Source: Pseudomonas sp. LS44 (GTDB taxonomy: Bacteria; Pseudomonadota; Gammaproteobacteria; Pseudomonadales; Pseudomonadaceae). From it: DNA of 64,000 nt. Positions 20,435 to 30,961 of this stretch are shown here, in pieces. Below the pieces are notes generated by a model, which saw only the letters and a list, made by a program, of their open reading frames with translations, was not told the DNA's origin and ran no database searches. Positions within the stretch are counted from its first letter, which is position 1. The number at the start of each line of letters is the position of its first letter. A program made the position numbers and the translations under genes. Location: contig NZ_CP102830.1 in NCBI RefSeq assembly GCF_024730785.1, positions 372,001 through 436,000 on the forward strand, read 5' to 3'.

Positions 20435-21844
20435 ATGAGCGAACTCAAGGACTATCGCAAACAGGGCAAGGCGGCCCGCGACCAATGCCCGCGCAGTGCG
20501 CACGCCGAGCCTGGCCACATTGACCGCGACCCGCTACCGCTGATCGAGGCCTCCGGCGCCGGCCGAGTCAAATCGCTGGTGGCGCTGCGCAATGGCCGCA
20601 TGCTGGTGTCGCCATTCGCTTTCTATCGCGGCAGTGCGCTGCTGCAGGCTCACGATTTGGCCGGCACGCCGAACATGGGCGTAAGCGCGCCGATCTGCGG
20701 CGACTGTCACCTGATGAACTTCGGCGGTTTCGCGACCCCGGAACGCAACCTGTTGTTTGGCGTCAATGACTTCGACGAAACCCATCCCGGCCCCTGGGAA
20801 TGGGACCTCAAGCGCCTGGTAGCGAGCTTCATGGTCGCCGCCCGCGACCTGCGCCACAGCGAGGGCGTGGCGCAAGCGGTGTGCCGCGAAGTGGTCGGCG
20901 CCTACCAGAAGACCATGGCCGAGCATGCCGAGCAGGGCGCGCTGGAAATCTGGTACGACCGCCTCAGCTACGACGATCTGCTCGAACAAGCCAATACCCA
21001 AAGCGCCGTCAAAGAGGTGCAGCGCAGCATGGACAAGGCGGCACGGCGCACCCATGCCGAACTGTTGCCGAAGATCAGTGAGCGCGATGAGCATGGCCGC
21101 CTGCACATTCGCGACGACCTGCCGGAGATCTTCCATCTGCATGAACGCAGCAGCCTGCTCGACAAGGACGACGACTGGATGCGCCTGAAGCACTGGCAGC
21201 CGCTCTACCAGACCTTGATGCGCGACTATCGCAACACCCTGCAGGCGGATCGGCGTGAACTGCTGTCGCGGTTTCACGTGCACGACCTGGTGTTCAAGGT
21301 GGTCGGCGTCGGCAGCGTCGGCACCCGTTGTCTGGTCGCGCTGCTCACCGACGATCAGGCGCAGCCGCTGTTCCTGCAGTTCAAGGAGGCGCGCCGTTCG
21401 GTGCTCGCCGACTACCTCAAGGTCAAATCCCGGCCGCGCCACGAAGGCCAGCGGGTAGTCGAAGGCCAGCGCCTGATGCAGTCGGCCAGCGACCTGTTCC
21501 TCGGCTGGACCAAGGGCAGCGATGGCCGACACTTCTATGTGCGGCAATTGCGCGACATGAAGATCTCGGCCGAATTGGAAACCTTCGACAGCAGCATTTT
21601 CGAGGCTTACGGCCGGGTCTGCGGGCGCGCGTTGGCCCGTGCGCATGCCAAGGCGTCCGGCCGCGCGGCGGAGATCAGCGGCTATATCGGCAAGAGCGAC
21701 AGCCTCGCCGACGCGCTGCTGGAGTACGCCCAGGTCTACGCAGAACAGAACGAGCGTGACTTCGAACGCTTCCAGCAGGCGTGCCGCAAAGGCCGCCTGG
21801 AGGCACGCTCGGAAGCGGACTTCGTGGCCGATCATCTGCCGTGA
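20435..21844 (+). CDS. DUF2252 family protein
   Basis: The 469-residue protein has the DUF2252 hallmarks: MLVSPFAFYRGSALLQAHDL, CGDCHLMNFGGFATPERN, FGVNDFDETHPGPWEWDLKR and SVGTRCLVALL followed by KEARRSVLADYL. The order GDxHxxNFG, then NDFDE resembles aminoglycoside-phosphotransferase-like kinases, and the family is often described as kinase-like, but its substrate is unknown. The start ATG 20435 follows GGGGAGGGA. It is monocistronic. Confidence 0.85.
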   Translation: MSELKDYRKQGKAARDQCPRSAHAEPGHIDRDPLPLIEASGAGRVKSLVALRNGRMLVSPFAFYRGSALLQAHDLAGTPNMGVSAPICGDCHLMNFGGFATPERNLLFGVNDFDETHPGPWEWDLKRLVASFMVAARDLRHSEGVAQAVCREVVGAYQKTMAEHAEQGALEIWYDRLSYDDLLEQANTQSAVKEVQRSMDKAARRTHAELLPKISERDEHGRLHIRDDLPEIFHLHERSSLLDKDDDWMRLKHWQPLYQTLMRDYRNTLQADRRELLSRFHVHDLVFKVVGVGSVGTRCLVALLTDDQAQPLFLQFKEARRSVLADYLKVKSRPRHEGQRVVEGQRLMQSASDLFLGWTKGSDGRHFYVRQLRDMKISAELETFDSSIFEAYGRVCGRALARAHAKASGRAAEISGYIGKSDSLADALLEYAQVYAEQNERDFERFQQACRKGRLEARSEADFVADHLP

Positions 21845-21857
21845 ACGCGTAGCTTTG

Positions 21858-22042
21858 GTAGGTTGGGTCGGGCGCGCAGGTTGAGCGCAGCGATACCCAA
21901 CGATGGATGTGATGGGTATCGCTACGCTCGACCCACGCGGCCCGACCCATCCTACGAGAGAGCGGCTGCAAGCGCGGTCGGTGTAGGAGCGAATTCATTC
22001 GCGATCCGCGTCGCCGGCTATTACGGATCAGTCCGCTCCTAC
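21858..22042. repeat. Two repeat families between DUF2252 and the NfeD gene
   Basis: At 21858-21957 a long hairpin pairs ggtaggttgggtcgggcgcg with its complement-like arm ending cccgacccatcctac. At 21983-22042 follows a gtaggagcgaattcattcgc copy. The remaining bases up to the NfeD gene start at 22194 show no gene. Related hairpins lie at 24345-24570 and 29428-29536. Confidence 0.75.
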
Positions 22043-22193
22043 GCCCTGGCACCTGTCCAGGCCTGCTCGGTTCGGTGTGCGGCTGAGGCAATCGCCCGGC
22101 GAAAAAAACACTCGACTATCCTTGAGGTATCCACCAGCCGACGCAGGGACGCGGGGTGTTTCCACAGCCATCCTCGATGGCCGGGAGGAACCC

Positions 22194-23576
22194 ATGAACA
22201 AGCATCCGCTGTGCTCCGTGTTGCTGCTGCTCGCGCTGTGCACGGTGGCCGGTATAACAGCTGCGGCGAGCGCGCCGGTGACGGTGACGGTGCTCAGCGT
22301 CGACGGCGCCATCGGCCCGGCCAGCGCCGACTACCTGATCCGTGGCCTGACGCGTGCCGAGGAGGACCAGGCGCAGCTGGTGGTGATCCGCATGGACACT
22401 CCCGGCGGTCTGGATACCTCGATGCGCGACATCATCAAGGCGATCCTCGCCAGCCCGGTGCCGGTGGCCACCTACGTCAATCCCGGCGGCGCGCGGGCCG
22501 CCAGCGCCGGCACCTACATCCTCTATGCCAGCCATGTGGCGGCGATGACTCCGGGCACCAACCTCGGTGCCGCCACCCCGGTGCAGATCGGCGGCATGCC
22601 CGGGACACCGCCGGATAAGCCGGCCAAGCCTGGGGAGAAGGAGGCGAAAGAGCCGCCGGCGGACGATGCGCTGACCAAGAAACAGGTCAACGATGCCGCC
22701 GCCTACATCCGCGGCCTCGCCCAGCTGCGCGGGCGCAATGCCCAGTGGGCCGAGCAGGCGGTGCGCGAGGCGGTCAGCCTGTCCGCCAAGGAGGCGTTGC
22801 AGCAGAAGGTGATCGACTACGTGGCCGTTGACCTGCCGGACCTGCTGCGCCAACTGGAGGGCAAGACGCTGAAAACCGCCACCGGCGAAGTCCGCTTGCG
22901 CACCGCCGGCGCCGTAGTGGTCGAGCATGCGCCGGACTGGCGCACGCGGCTGCTGGCGGTGATCACCAACCCGAGTGTGGCGCTGATCCTGATGATGATC
23001 GGCATCTACGGGCTGATCTTCGAATTTTCCAATCCCGGCTCAGCGGTCGGCGGGGTGGTCGGCGGTATCTGCCTGATCCTCGCCCTCTACGCCCTGCAAT
23101 TGCTGCCGGTGAACTACGCCGGCATCGCCCTGATCCTCCTCGGTACGGCGCTGATGGCGGCGGAGGCGTTCATGCCCAGCTTCGGCGTGATCGGCATCGG
23201 CGGGGTGGCGGCCTTCGTGGTCGGCGCGGTGATTCTGATCGACACCGAAGTGCCGGGCTTCGGCATTCCGCTGGTGGTGATCGTCGGCCTGGCGCTGGCC
23301 AGCGCCTTGCTGATCTTCGGCATCCTCGGCATGGCCATGAAGGCGCGCCGGCGCGACGTGGTCAGCGGTGACGCCGGGCTGGTCGGCAGCCTGGCGGCGG
23401 TGGCGGCGGTGCAGGCCGGCAACCCGCTGGGCGGCTGGGTGCAGCTGCAGGGCGAACAGTGGCAAGTGGTCAGCCGGGCGCCGCTGCGGCCCGGGCAACA
23501 AGTACGCGTAGTCGCCCGCGAGGGCCTGCGCTTGGATGTCGAGGCGGCGGACGAATCGTCGCGTGAAGGAGACTAA
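22194..23576 (+). CDS. NfeD family membrane protein with ClpP-class serine protease domain
   Basis: The 460-residue protein begins with a signal peptide ([20 protein letters not shown]). Next is a ClpP/crotonase-fold protease region with [14 protein letters not shown] and [17 protein letters not shown] (the serine of the SAGT motif being the likely nucleophile), then four or so membrane helices, then a C-terminal OB-fold NfeD domain ([16 protein letters not shown]). The start follows GGGAGGAA. The slipin gene begins 2 bp after the stop; such NfeD-slipin pairs are a conserved operon, the protease thought to act on the stomatin partner. Confidence 0.92.
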   Translation: MNKHPLCSVLLLLALCTVAGITAAASAPVTVTVLSVDGAIGPASADYLIRGLTRAEEDQAQLVVIRMDTPGGLDTSMRDIIKAILASPVPVATYVNPGGARAASAGTYILYASHVAAMTPGTNLGAATPVQIGGMPGTPPDKPAKPGEKEAKEPPADDALTKKQVNDAAAYIRGLAQLRGRNAQWAEQAVREAVSLSAKEALQQKVIDYVAVDLPDLLRQLEGKTLKTATGEVRLRTAGAVVVEHAPDWRTRLLAVITNPSVALILMMIGIYGLIFEFSNPGSAVGGVVGGICLILALYALQLLPVNYAGIALILLGTALMAAEAFMPSFGVIGIGGVAAFVVGAVILIDTEVPGFGIPLVVIVGLALASALLIFGILGMAMKARRRDVVSGDAGLVGSLAAVAAVQAGNPLGGWVQLQGEQWQVVSRAPLRPGQQVRVVAREGLRLDVEAADESSREGD

Positions 23577-23578
23577 CC

Positions 23579-24337
23579 ATGAGTTTCACCCTGACGTTCG
23601 CACCGCTGCTGGTCATCCTGGTGGTGTTGCTGGTTTCGGCCTTTCGCGTGTTGCGCGAGTACGAGCGCGGCGTGGTGTTCCAGCTCGGGCGCTTCTGGAA
23701 GGTCAAGGGCCCTGGGCTGGTGATCATCATCCCGGTGATCCAGCAGATGGTCCGCGTCGACCTACGTACCGTGGTCCTCGATGTGCCGCCGCAGGACGTG
23801 ATCACCCGCGACAACGTGTCGGTCAAGGTCAATGCGGTGGTGTACTTCCGTGTGCTCGACCCGCAGAAGGCGATCATCCAGGTCGAGGACTTCCTCATGG
23901 CCACCAGCCAACTGGCGCAGACCACCCTGCGCGCGGTGCTCGGCAAACACGAGCTGGACGAGCTGCTCGCCGAGCGCGAGCGGCTCAACGCCGACATCCA
24001 GCAGGTGCTCGACGCGCAGACCGACGCCTGGGGCATCAAGGTGGCCAACGTGGAGATCAAGCACGTCGACCTCAACGAATCGATGATCCGCGCCATCGCC
24101 AAACAGGCCGAGGCCGAGCGCGAGCGGCGCGCCAAGGTGATCCACGCCGAGGGCGAGCTGCAGGCTTCGGAAAAACTCATGCAGGCCGCGGAAATGCTCA
24201 ACCGCCAGGCCGGCGCCATGCAGCTGCGCTACATGCAGACGCTGAGCAGCATCGCCGGCGACAAGAGCTCGACCATCGTCTTCCCGCTGCCGATCGAGTT
24301 GCTGCAGGGCATGAGCGAGATGAAGGGCAAGACGTAG
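23579..24337 (+). CDS. Slipin (stomatin/prohibitin, SPFH domain)
   Basis: The 252-residue protein has one N-terminal membrane segment ([16 protein letters not shown]) followed by an SPFH domain: [40 protein letters not shown] and [12 protein letters not shown]. The C-terminal half is a charged helical stretch ending in [11 protein letters not shown]. Slipins oligomerise in membrane microdomains. The start lies 2 bp after the NfeD stop, after AAGGAG, so translation is coupled. Confidence 0.93.
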   Translation: MSFTLTFAPLLVILVVLLVSAFRVLREYERGVVFQLGRFWKVKGPGLVIIIPVIQQMVRVDLRTVVLDVPPQDVITRDNVSVKVNAVVYFRVLDPQKAIIQVEDFLMATSQLAQTTLRAVLGKHELDELLAERERLNADIQQVLDAQTDAWGIKVANVEIKHVDLNESMIRAIAKQAEAERERRAKVIHAEGELQASEKLMQAAEMLNRQAGAMQLRYMQTLSSIAGDKSSTIVFPLPIELLQGMSEMKGKT

Positions 24338-24344
24338 ATTGGTG

Positions 24345-24570
24345 CTCGTAGGTTGGCGCTGAGCGAAGCGATGCCCAACGAGGAGTGCATTGCGCTCCCG
24401 CGCGCCGCCGGTGGTCTTGGAGAGATGTTGGGCATCGCTACGCTCAGCACCAACCTACAGAGGTCGTAGTTTTTCAGAACACGCAACGCTTCCCCTACGC
24501 GCTGATGTCATCCGTGCAGATGTTGGGCGTCGCTGCGCTCAGCGCCAACCTACGCACCAACCTACACAGG
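24345..24570. repeat. gtaggttggcgctgagcg palindromes, three arms
   Basis: Three related arms are present: gtaggttggcgctgagcgaa (from 24349), its inverted partner gcatcgctacgctcagcacc (24426-24460), and another inverted arm at about 24517-24555. The 337-bp gap before ald holds no gene apart from these. Confidence 0.7.
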
Positions 24571-24674
24571 TCGCGATTTTCAGGGGAATCGCCCAAAACC
24601 GCGGCGATCTTCAGGGCCCTCCGCTGGCCTGGGCTTCCTAGACTTTCAGACACACCCGTCCACGGGAGCTAGCC

Positions 24675-25796
24675 ATGCGCATCGGTGTCCCCAAGGAAAT
24701 CAAAGTCCACGAATATCGTGTCGGCCTCACCCCGCAGTCGGTCGCCGAACTGCTCGGTCACGGCCATGAGGTCTGGGTGCAGAGCCAGGCCGGGGCGGCG
24801 ATCGGCTTCAGCGACGCCGATTACCAGGCGGTTGGCGCGCACATCGTCGCCACCGCCGCCGAGGTCTTCGCCGCCGCCGAGCTGATCGTCAAGGTCAAGG
24901 AGCCGCAGGCCGCAGAGCGTGCCCAGCTGCGCCCGGAGCAGACCCTATTCACCTACCTGCATCTGGCCCCGGATCGGCCGCAGACCGACGAGCTGTTGGC
25001 CAGCGGCGCCACCTGCATCGCCTACGAAACCGTCACCGACGCCCAGGGTCGCCTGCCGCTGTTGGCGCCGATGTCCGAGGTCGCCGGACGCATGTCGATC
25101 CAGGCCGGCGCGCATTGTCTGGAGAGCGCCCAGGGCGGGCGCGGTGTGTTGCTCGGCGGCGTGCCGGGGGTGGCGCCGGGCAAGGTGGTGATTCTCGGCG
25201 GCGGCGTGGTTGGCAGCCACGCGTTGGCCATGGCGGTCGGCCTCGGGGCGGAAGTCACCGTACTGGATCGCAGCGTCGACGCCTTGCGGCGCCTGGATAC
25301 CCAGTTTGGCAACCGCATCGCCACCCTGTATTCGACACACACCGCAGTGGCCGAACAGGTTACCGGCGCCGATCTGGTGATCGGCGGCGTGCTGATTCCC
25401 GGGGCCGCGGCGCCCAAGCTGATCAGCGCGGAGATGGTCAGGCAGATGAAAACTGGCGCGGTGCTGGTCGACGTGGCCATCGACCAGGGCGGCTGCGCGG
25501 AAACCTCGCGGCCGACCACCCACGCCGAGCCGACTTACAAGGTCGATGGTGTGGTGCATTACTGCGTGGCCAACATGCCCGGCGGCGTGGCGCGCACCTC
25601 GACCCTGGCGCTGAACAACGCCACCTTGCCGTTCGTCCTGGCCCTGGCCGACAAGGGCGTGCGCCGCGCGTTGGAGGAAGACGTGCATCTGCGTCATGGC
25701 CTCAACGTGGCGCGGGGCGCGCTGACCTACACCGGCGTCGCCGAGGCCCACGACCTGGCGTGCCGACCGGCGGAAGAGCTGCTGGCGCTGTTGTAG
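24675..25796 (+). CDS. ald: Alanine dehydrogenase
   Basis: The 373-residue enzyme reversibly deaminates alanine to pyruvate with NAD. The start [20 protein letters not shown] is diagnostic. VKVKEPQ carries the substrate lysine, TYLHLAPD the catalytic histidine, and [20 protein letters not shown] is the Rossmann nucleotide motif followed by VLDRS. The C-terminal [20 protein letters not shown] is also conserved. Length is standard. It is monocistronic, with repeats on both sides. Confidence 0.95.
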   Translation: MRIGVPKEIKVHEYRVGLTPQSVAELLGHGHEVWVQSQAGAAIGFSDADYQAVGAHIVATAAEVFAAAELIVKVKEPQAAERAQLRPEQTLFTYLHLAPDRPQTDELLASGATCIAYETVTDAQGRLPLLAPMSEVAGRMSIQAGAHCLESAQGGRGVLLGGVPGVAPGKVVILGGGVVGSHALAMAVGLGAEVTVLDRSVDALRRLDTQFGNRIATLYSTHTAVAEQVTGADLVIGGVLIPGAAAPKLISAEMVRQMKTGAVLVDVAIDQGGCAETSRPTTHAEPTYKVDGVVHYCVANMPGGVARTSTLALNNATLPFVLALADKGVRRALEEDVHLRHGLNVARGALTYTGVAEAHDLACRPAEELLALL

Positions 25797-25855
25797 GAGC
25801 GAATTTATTGGCGATCCAGGCACAACCCATCGCGAATAAATTCGCTCCTACAGAG
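25795..25855. repeat. gtaggagcgaatttatt palindrome
   Basis: The arms tgtaggagcgaatttattgg and cgcgaataaattcgctccta enclose about 20 nt, overlapping the last bases of ald. A closely similar copy lies at 26647-26718 on the other side of the dioxygenase gene. Confidence 0.8.
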
Positions 25856-25887
25856 AGCAGTTGCTAGACCGCAGTCGGGAGGTGCCT

Positions 25888-26518
25888 ATGCAAGCGTTCC
25901 CCTATAACCGCCGCCTGCGCCGCCCTGGCCCTGAGCGCTCCCGGTGCCTGGGCCGATCTGCTGCTGACTCCGCGGCAAACCGCCGGGCCCTTCTACCCCG
26001 ACCAGTTGCCGCTGGATCGCGACAACGACCTGGTGCAGGTTGACGGCCAGTCGGCGCTGGGCACGCTGGTCGAGCTGCACGGACGGATTCTCGACGCTCG
26101 CGGCGAGCCGCTGAAGCAGGCGCTGGTGGAGATCTGGCAGGTCGACGCCGACGGCATCTACCTACACAGCCGGAGTGGCAGCCGGCAGCGCCGCGATGCC
26201 GGCTTCCAGGGCTATGGCCGTTTCGAGACCGCCAGCAGCGGCGAATACCGCTTTCGCACCATTCGCCCAGTGGCCTATTCGTCGCGCACCCCGCATATCC
26301 ATGTGGCGGTGACGTTGCCCGGCCAGCCGCGCTTCACCACTCAGTGCTATATCCGTGGCGAGCCGCGCAACGCCGACGACTTCGTGCTCAATGGCGTTGC
26401 CGATGCACGGGCGCGCGAGTTGCTGCAGGTGGATTTCCTGCCGGGGGCGAACGGTGAGCAGCTGGCGCGCTTCGATATCGTCCTGGGGCTGACACCGAGT
26501 GACAATGCGCCATCGTAG
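25888..26518 (+). pseudogene. Secreted intradiol ring-cleavage dioxygenase, start codon out of frame
   Basis: From 26006 onward the frame gives a good intradiol dioxygenase core of the protocatechuate 3,4-dioxygenase type. All four iron ligands are visible: Tyr in GIYLHS, Tyr in PVAYSSR, and the two His of PHIHV. Read upstream in the same frame it continues as LLLTPRQTAGPFYPD and, before that, a signal peptide KRSPITAACAALALSAPGAWA written without a start codon. The only ATG with a good ribosome site (GGGAGG, ATG 25888) is one base out of frame. So either a one-base insertion has just disabled the start (or is a sequence error), or a poor internal TTG at 26006 is used, losing the signal peptide. 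Confidence 0.75.
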
Positions 26519-26720
26519 AGTGGGTTGGCGGCGCCAAGTGCACAGTCTGGTAGCCCCGGAAAACTGTCTGCGGCGCGTAACCCACCGGCGGTATCCAGCT
26601 CGGCCACCATCGATGGGTATCGCTGCGCTCGACCCATCCTGTCTCCCTGTAGGAGCGAATTTATTCGCGATCCAGACAGTCCAGGGGCAATCCATCGCGA
26701 ATAAATTCGCTTCTACAGAA
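26517..26720. repeat. Repeat cluster between dioxygenase and flavoprotein genes
   Basis: The stretch begins with a gggttggcgg...cgcgtaacccacc copy (26519-26586), then a short gggtatcgctgcgctcgacc arm (26614-26635), then the gtaggagcgaatttattcgc palindrome (26647-26718). No gene is present. Confidence 0.75.
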
Positions 26721-26734
26721 GACGTGGAGCGCCG

Positions 26735-27919
26735 CTAGACGAACTGCGCGGCGGCGAAGCCCGAGGCCCAGGCCCATTGGAAGTTGAAGCCGCCCAAGTG
26801 ACCGCTGACGTCGAGCACTTCGCCGATGAAATACAGCCCCGGCGACTTCAGCGATTCGAAGGTTTTCGACGACACCTCGCGGGTGTCCACGCCGCCCAGG
26901 GTCACCTCGGCGGTGCGGTAACCCTCGGTGCCCGCCGGCACCAGCGTCCAGGCCGCCAGATGCTCGGCAATCGCCGTGAGTTCGCTCGGCGTGTACTGCT
27001 TGAGCGGCTTGGAGTCGAACCACTGCTCGGCCAGCAAGCCGGCCATCTTCTTGGTGAACAGCTCGGCGAGCAGAGTTTTCAGCTCGGTATTGGGCCGCGT
27101 GCGCTGTTGCTCGGCCAGCCACTCGGGCAGGTCGATATGCGGCAGCAGGTTGATCTCGACACTGTCGCCCGGCTGCCAGTAGGAGGAGATCTGCAGGATC
27201 GCCGGACCGCTCAAACCGCGGTGTGTGAACAGGATGTTTTCCTTGAAGCTCTGGCCGTTGCAGCTGACCACGCAGTCCTCCACCGAGGTGCCGGACAACT
27301 CGGTGCACAGGGCCTTCAACTGCGGTTCGGTGATGGTGAACGGCACCAGCGCGGCGCGGGTCGCCAGCACGTGGTGGCCGAACTGGCGCGCCACCTGATA
27401 GCCGAACCCGGTGGCGCCGAGGGTCGGAATCGACAGCCCACCGGTGGCGATCACCAGCGATTGGCAGGCCATCTGCCCGGCGCTGGTTTCCAGCAGATAG
27501 CCGCTGGCGGTTTTCTCGATCTGCTGGATCGAGGTGTCCAGACGCAGCTCGGCGCCGTGCTCGGCGCACTCGAATAGCAGCATTTCGAGAATGTCGCTGG
27601 ACTTGCGGTCGCAGAACAGCTGGCCGAGCTTCTTCTCGTGGTACGGCACGTCGTGCTTGACCACCAGCTCGACGAAATCCCACTGGCTGTAGCGCGCCAG
27701 CGCCGACTTGCAGAAGTGCGGGTTCTCCGAGAGAAAATTGCCCGGCTCGCTGTACATGTTGGTGAAGTTGCAGCGCCCGCCGCCGGACATGAGGATTTTC
27801 TTGCCGGCCTTGTTGGCGTGGTCGAGCAGCAGCACGCGACGCCCGCGCTTGGCGGCCTGAAAGGCGCACATCAGTCCAGCCGCGCCGGCGCCCAGGATGA
27901 TGACTTCGGTGTTTAGCAC
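26735..27919 (-). CDS. HI0933/BaiN-type FAD-dependent oxidoreductase
   Basis: The 394-residue flavoprotein begins VIILGAGAAGLMCAFQAAKR, a dinucleotide-binding fold, followed by the family signature KILMSGGGRCNFTN and later LVIATGGLSIPTLGATGFG. The C-terminal GGFNFQWAWASGFAAAQFV closes the FAD site. Its substrate is unknown. The start is GTG 27919. It lies 13 bp downstream of dbpA and is probably cotranscribed with it. Confidence 0.88.
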   Translation of the reverse strand: MLNTEVIILGAGAAGLMCAFQAAKRGRRVLLLDHANKAGKKILMSGGGRCNFTNMYSEPGNFLSENPHFCKSALARYSQWDFVELVVKHDVPYHEKKLGQLFCDRKSSDILEMLLFECAEHGAELRLDTSIQQIEKTASGYLLETSAGQMACQSLVIATGGLSIPTLGATGFGYQVARQFGHHVLATRAALVPFTITEPQLKALCTELSGTSVEDCVVSCNGQSFKENILFTHRGLSGPAILQISSYWQPGDSVEINLLPHIDLPEWLAEQQRTRPNTELKTLLAELFTKKMAGLLAEQWFDSKPLKQYTPSELTAIAEHLAAWTLVPAGTEGYRTAEVTLGGVDTREVSSKTFESLKSPGLYFIGEVLDVSGHLGGFNFQWAWASGFAAAQFV

Positions 27920-27932
27920 GAGGCGGTTCCTG

Positions 27933-29312
27933 TTACAGCGCGCGGACTTTCAGCGAGCGGCCCTTGATCTTACCTTCGTTGAGACGCTTGAGCGCCTGCT
28001 TGGCGACCCCGCGCTCGACGGCGACGAAGGCCTGGTAGTCGAACAGGGCGATCTTGCCGACCTGCGTGCCGGGGATGCCGGCATCGCCGGTCAGGGCGCC
28101 GAGGATATCGCCGGGGCGCACCTTGTCCTTGCGCCCGCCGCTGATGCACAGGGTCGCCATCGGCGGCAGCAGCGGCTCGCCGCGCGGCGCCGGCAGCTCG
28201 TCGTAGGACTTCCATTTGAGCGGCTTGCCCTGCAGTTCCTCGATGGCGCGTGCACGTTGCGCTTCGGCCGGCGCGACCAGGCTGACCGCCACGCCGCTCT
28301 CGCCGGCGCGACCGGTACGGCCGACGCGGTGGATGTGGATTTCCGCATCGCGGGCCAGCTCGACGTTGATCACCAGATCCAGGCCGTCGATGTCCAGGCC
28401 GCGCGCGGCGACATCGGTGGCGACCAGCACGCTGAGGCTGCGGTTGGCGAACATCGCCAGGACCTGATCGCGGTCGCGCTGTTCCAGGTCACCGTTCAGC
28501 GCGGCGGCGACGATGCCCTTGCTCTGCAGCAGCTCGACCACTTCCTGGCATTGCTGCTTGGTGAAGCAGAAGGCCACGCAGGACTGCGGGCGGATGCTGC
28601 CGAGCACGCGCAGCACCGCGTCGAGGCGCTGGTCCGGGGCAATTTCGTAGAAGCGCTGCTCGATCTGGCTGTCGCTGTGCAGCGCCTCGACTTCGACGCG
28701 CTGCGGATTGCGCATGAAGCGTGCGGACAGTTGGCCGATGCCGGCCGGATAGGTGGCGGAAAACAGCAGGGTCTGCCGCTTGGCCGGGGTCTGTTCGATG
28801 ATCTCGGCGATGCTGTCGTAGAAGCCCATGTCGAGCATGCGGTCGGCTTCGTCGAGAACCAGGGTGTTGAGGCTGTCGAGTTTCAGAGTGCCTTTGCGCA
28901 GGTGTTCCTGAATGCGTCCCGGGGTGCCGACGATGATGTGCGCGCCGTGCTCCAGCGAGCCGATCTGCGGACCGAACGGCACGCCGCCACAGAGGGTGAG
29001 GATTTTGATGTGATCGGCGGCGCGGGCCAGCCGGCGCAGCTCCTTGGCGACCTGATCGGCGAGTTCGCGGGTCGGGCACATGACCAGTGCCTGGCAACCG
29101 AAGAAGCGCGGATTGAGCGGGTCGAGCAGGGCGATGCCGAACGCCGCGGTCTTGCCGCTACCGGTCTTGGCCTGGGCGATCAGGTCCTGGCCCTTGAGCA
29201 TCAGCGGCAGGCTTTGGGCTTGGATCGGGGTCATCTGCGCGTAGCCGAGGCTCGCCAGGTTGGCGAGCATGGCGGGGGAAAGCGGCAGAGAGTCGAAGGC
29301 GGTGGAAGTCAC
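27933..29312 (-). CDS. dbpA: ATP-dependent RNA helicase DbpA
   Basis: The 459-residue DEAD-box protein has the full motif set: Q motif MTPIQAQSLP, Walker A AKTGSGKT, PTRELADQ, TPGR, DEAD in LVLDEADRMLD, SAT, ARGLDIDG and HRVGRTGRAG. The C-terminal 75 residues (LCISGGRKDKVRPGDILGAL) form the RRM-like domain that directs DbpA to 23S rRNA hairpin 92, which separates it from other DEAD proteins. It acts in 50S subunit assembly. The start is GTG 29312. Confidence 0.95.
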   Translation of the reverse strand: MTSTAFDSLPLSPAMLANLASLGYAQMTPIQAQSLPLMLKGQDLIAQAKTGSGKTAAFGIALLDPLNPRFFGCQALVMCPTRELADQVAKELRRLARAADHIKILTLCGGVPFGPQIGSLEHGAHIIVGTPGRIQEHLRKGTLKLDSLNTLVLDEADRMLDMGFYDSIAEIIEQTPAKRQTLLFSATYPAGIGQLSARFMRNPQRVEVEALHSDSQIEQRFYEIAPDQRLDAVLRVLGSIRPQSCVAFCFTKQQCQEVVELLQSKGIVAAALNGDLEQRDRDQVLAMFANRSLSVLVATDVAARGLDIDGLDLVINVELARDAEIHIHRVGRTGRAGESGVAVSLVAPAEAQRARAIEELQGKPLKWKSYDELPAPRGEPLLPPMATLCISGGRKDKVRPGDILGALTGDAGIPGTQVGKIALFDYQAFVAVERGVAKQALKRLNEGKIKGRSLKVRAL

Positions 29313-29427
29313 GGCGGCGGCCTGGGGAAGCGGAAATGGCGCGCATTGTAACAGGCCGGCCGCGGGATTCCGTGGCGGCCGGACTCGCGGTGCGGCGTCC
29401 TACCCACTTCGCTATTCCTCCAGCTCG

Positions 29428-29536
29428 TAGGATGGGCCGGGCCGCGCAGTCTGAGCGCAGCGATACCCATCGCAACCCTCTTGCTGGGTATCGCCGCTAC
29501 GCGACTCAACCTGCGCGGTCCGACCCATCCTACGGG
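29428..29536. repeat. gtaggatgggccgggccgc palindrome
   Basis: Left arm gtaggatgggccgggccgcg (29428) and right arm ending gcggtccgacccatcctac form a long imperfect hairpin that includes two internal gggtatcgc arms. It lies between the dbpA start and the MFS gene end. Confidence 0.8.
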
Positions 29537-30961
29537 TCACTCCTCCGGCACCACCTCAACCTTGCGGGTGCTGCGACCGTCCTCGCGGGTCAGCTGGAGG
29601 AAGATCGCCGCGGCGAACATGGTCAGGACTCCGACGCACAGGAAGGTCGCCTGGAACGCGCCGAGTACGCTGTTCACCTCTTGTCCGATCGAGGCGGTGA
29701 AGCCGCCCAGCAGCGCCGCCGCACTGGCGACGCCGAGGCCCAGCGAGAGTTGCGCGACCACCGACAGCAGGCTGTTGCCGCTGCTCGCCGCGTGGTCGTC
29801 GAGGTCGATCAGGGTCACGGTGTTCATTGCGGTGAACTGCAAGGAATTGATCCCGCCGAGCACCGCCAGCTGGATCAGCAGTAGCCAGTACGGATGCGCC
29901 GGGTCGACCAGCGCCAGGCTGCACAGCATCAGGCCGAGCGCCAGGGTGTTGCCGGTCAGCACGCCGCGGTAGCCAACGCGTTCGATCAATCGTCGCGCCA
30001 GGCCCTTGGCGACCATCGCCGAGAGGGCCAGGGGAATCATGCTCATCCCCGCCTGGGCCGGCGAGTAGCCAAGCGCCACCTGCAACAGCAGCGGCACCAG
30101 AAACGGCAGGGCACCGCTGCCCAGGCGAGCGAACAGGTTGCCAAGGATGCCAACGGCAAAGGTGCGGGTGCGGAACAGGCTGGGCGAAAACAGCGGATGC
30201 TCGATGCGCCCGGCGCGCAGCCAATAGGCGGCCAGGCAGGCCAGGCCGCCGACCAGCAGGAGCAGCACGCGCAGGTGCGGCAGATGCAGTTCGCCAAGGC
30301 CTTCCAAGGCGATGGTGATCAGCACCATCGCCGCGCCGAACAGCATGAAGCCGACGGCGTCGAAACGGCTGCGTTCCGGGCCGCGCAAATCCGGCATCAG
30401 GGTCAGCGCGGCGATGCAGCCCAGCACGCCGACCGGCAGGTTGATGAGGAAGATCCAATGCCAGCTGGTGTACTCCACCAGCCAGCCGCCGAGGGTCGGA
30501 CCCATCAGTGGGCCGAGCAGGCCGGGGATGGTGATGAAGCTCATGATCCGCACCAGCTCGCTGCGCGGGTAAGCGCGCAGCACGATCAGCCGTCCGACCG
30601 GCATCATCAGCGCGCCACCGAGGCCCTGGACCACCCGGGCACCGACCAATTGCACCAGGCTTTCCGACAGCGCACAGAGCAGCGAGCCGAGGCTGAACAG
30701 GAGGATCGCGCCGAAGAATATCCGCCGCGTGCCGAAGCGATCGGCGATCCACCCCGAGGCGGGAATCAGCAGCGCCACGGTGAGCATGTAGGAGATCACT
30801 ACCGACTGCATGCGCAACGGATCTTCGGCCAGATCGCGGGCCATCGCCGGTAGGGCGGTGTTGAGAATAGTGCCGTCGAGGGTTTGCATGAAGAAGGCGA
30901 TGGCGACGATCCACGGCAGTATCCGGGCGGTGCGAGCGTCAAGCGGCAACGGGCTGGGCAT
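29537..30961 (-). CDS. MFS transporter, DHA2 family (MdtD-like multidrug efflux)
   Basis: The 474-residue transporter has 14 hydrophobic segments, as in drug:proton antiporters of the DHA2 type. The N-terminal IAFFMQTLDGTILNTALP is motif D1-like, ADRFGTRRIFF is motif A, and IPGLLGPLMGPTLGGWLVEY is motif C of exporters. It is close in pattern to MdtD. The substrate is unknown. No membrane fusion protein is encoded nearby. The start ATG 30961 follows AAGGAAAATC. Confidence 0.88.
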   Translation of the reverse strand: MPSPLPLDARTARILPWIVAIAFFMQTLDGTILNTALPAMARDLAEDPLRMQSVVISYMLTVALLIPASGWIADRFGTRRIFFGAILLFSLGSLLCALSESLVQLVGARVVQGLGGALMMPVGRLIVLRAYPRSELVRIMSFITIPGLLGPLMGPTLGGWLVEYTSWHWIFLINLPVGVLGCIAALTLMPDLRGPERSRFDAVGFMLFGAAMVLITIALEGLGELHLPHLRVLLLLVGGLACLAAYWLRAGRIEHPLFSPSLFRTRTFAVGILGNLFARLGSGALPFLVPLLLQVALGYSPAQAGMSMIPLALSAMVAKGLARRLIERVGYRGVLTGNTLALGLMLCSLALVDPAHPYWLLLIQLAVLGGINSLQFTAMNTVTLIDLDDHAASSGNSLLSVVAQLSLGLGVASAAALLGGFTASIGQEVNSVLGAFQATFLCVGVLTMFAAAIFLQLTREDGRSTRKVEVVPEE

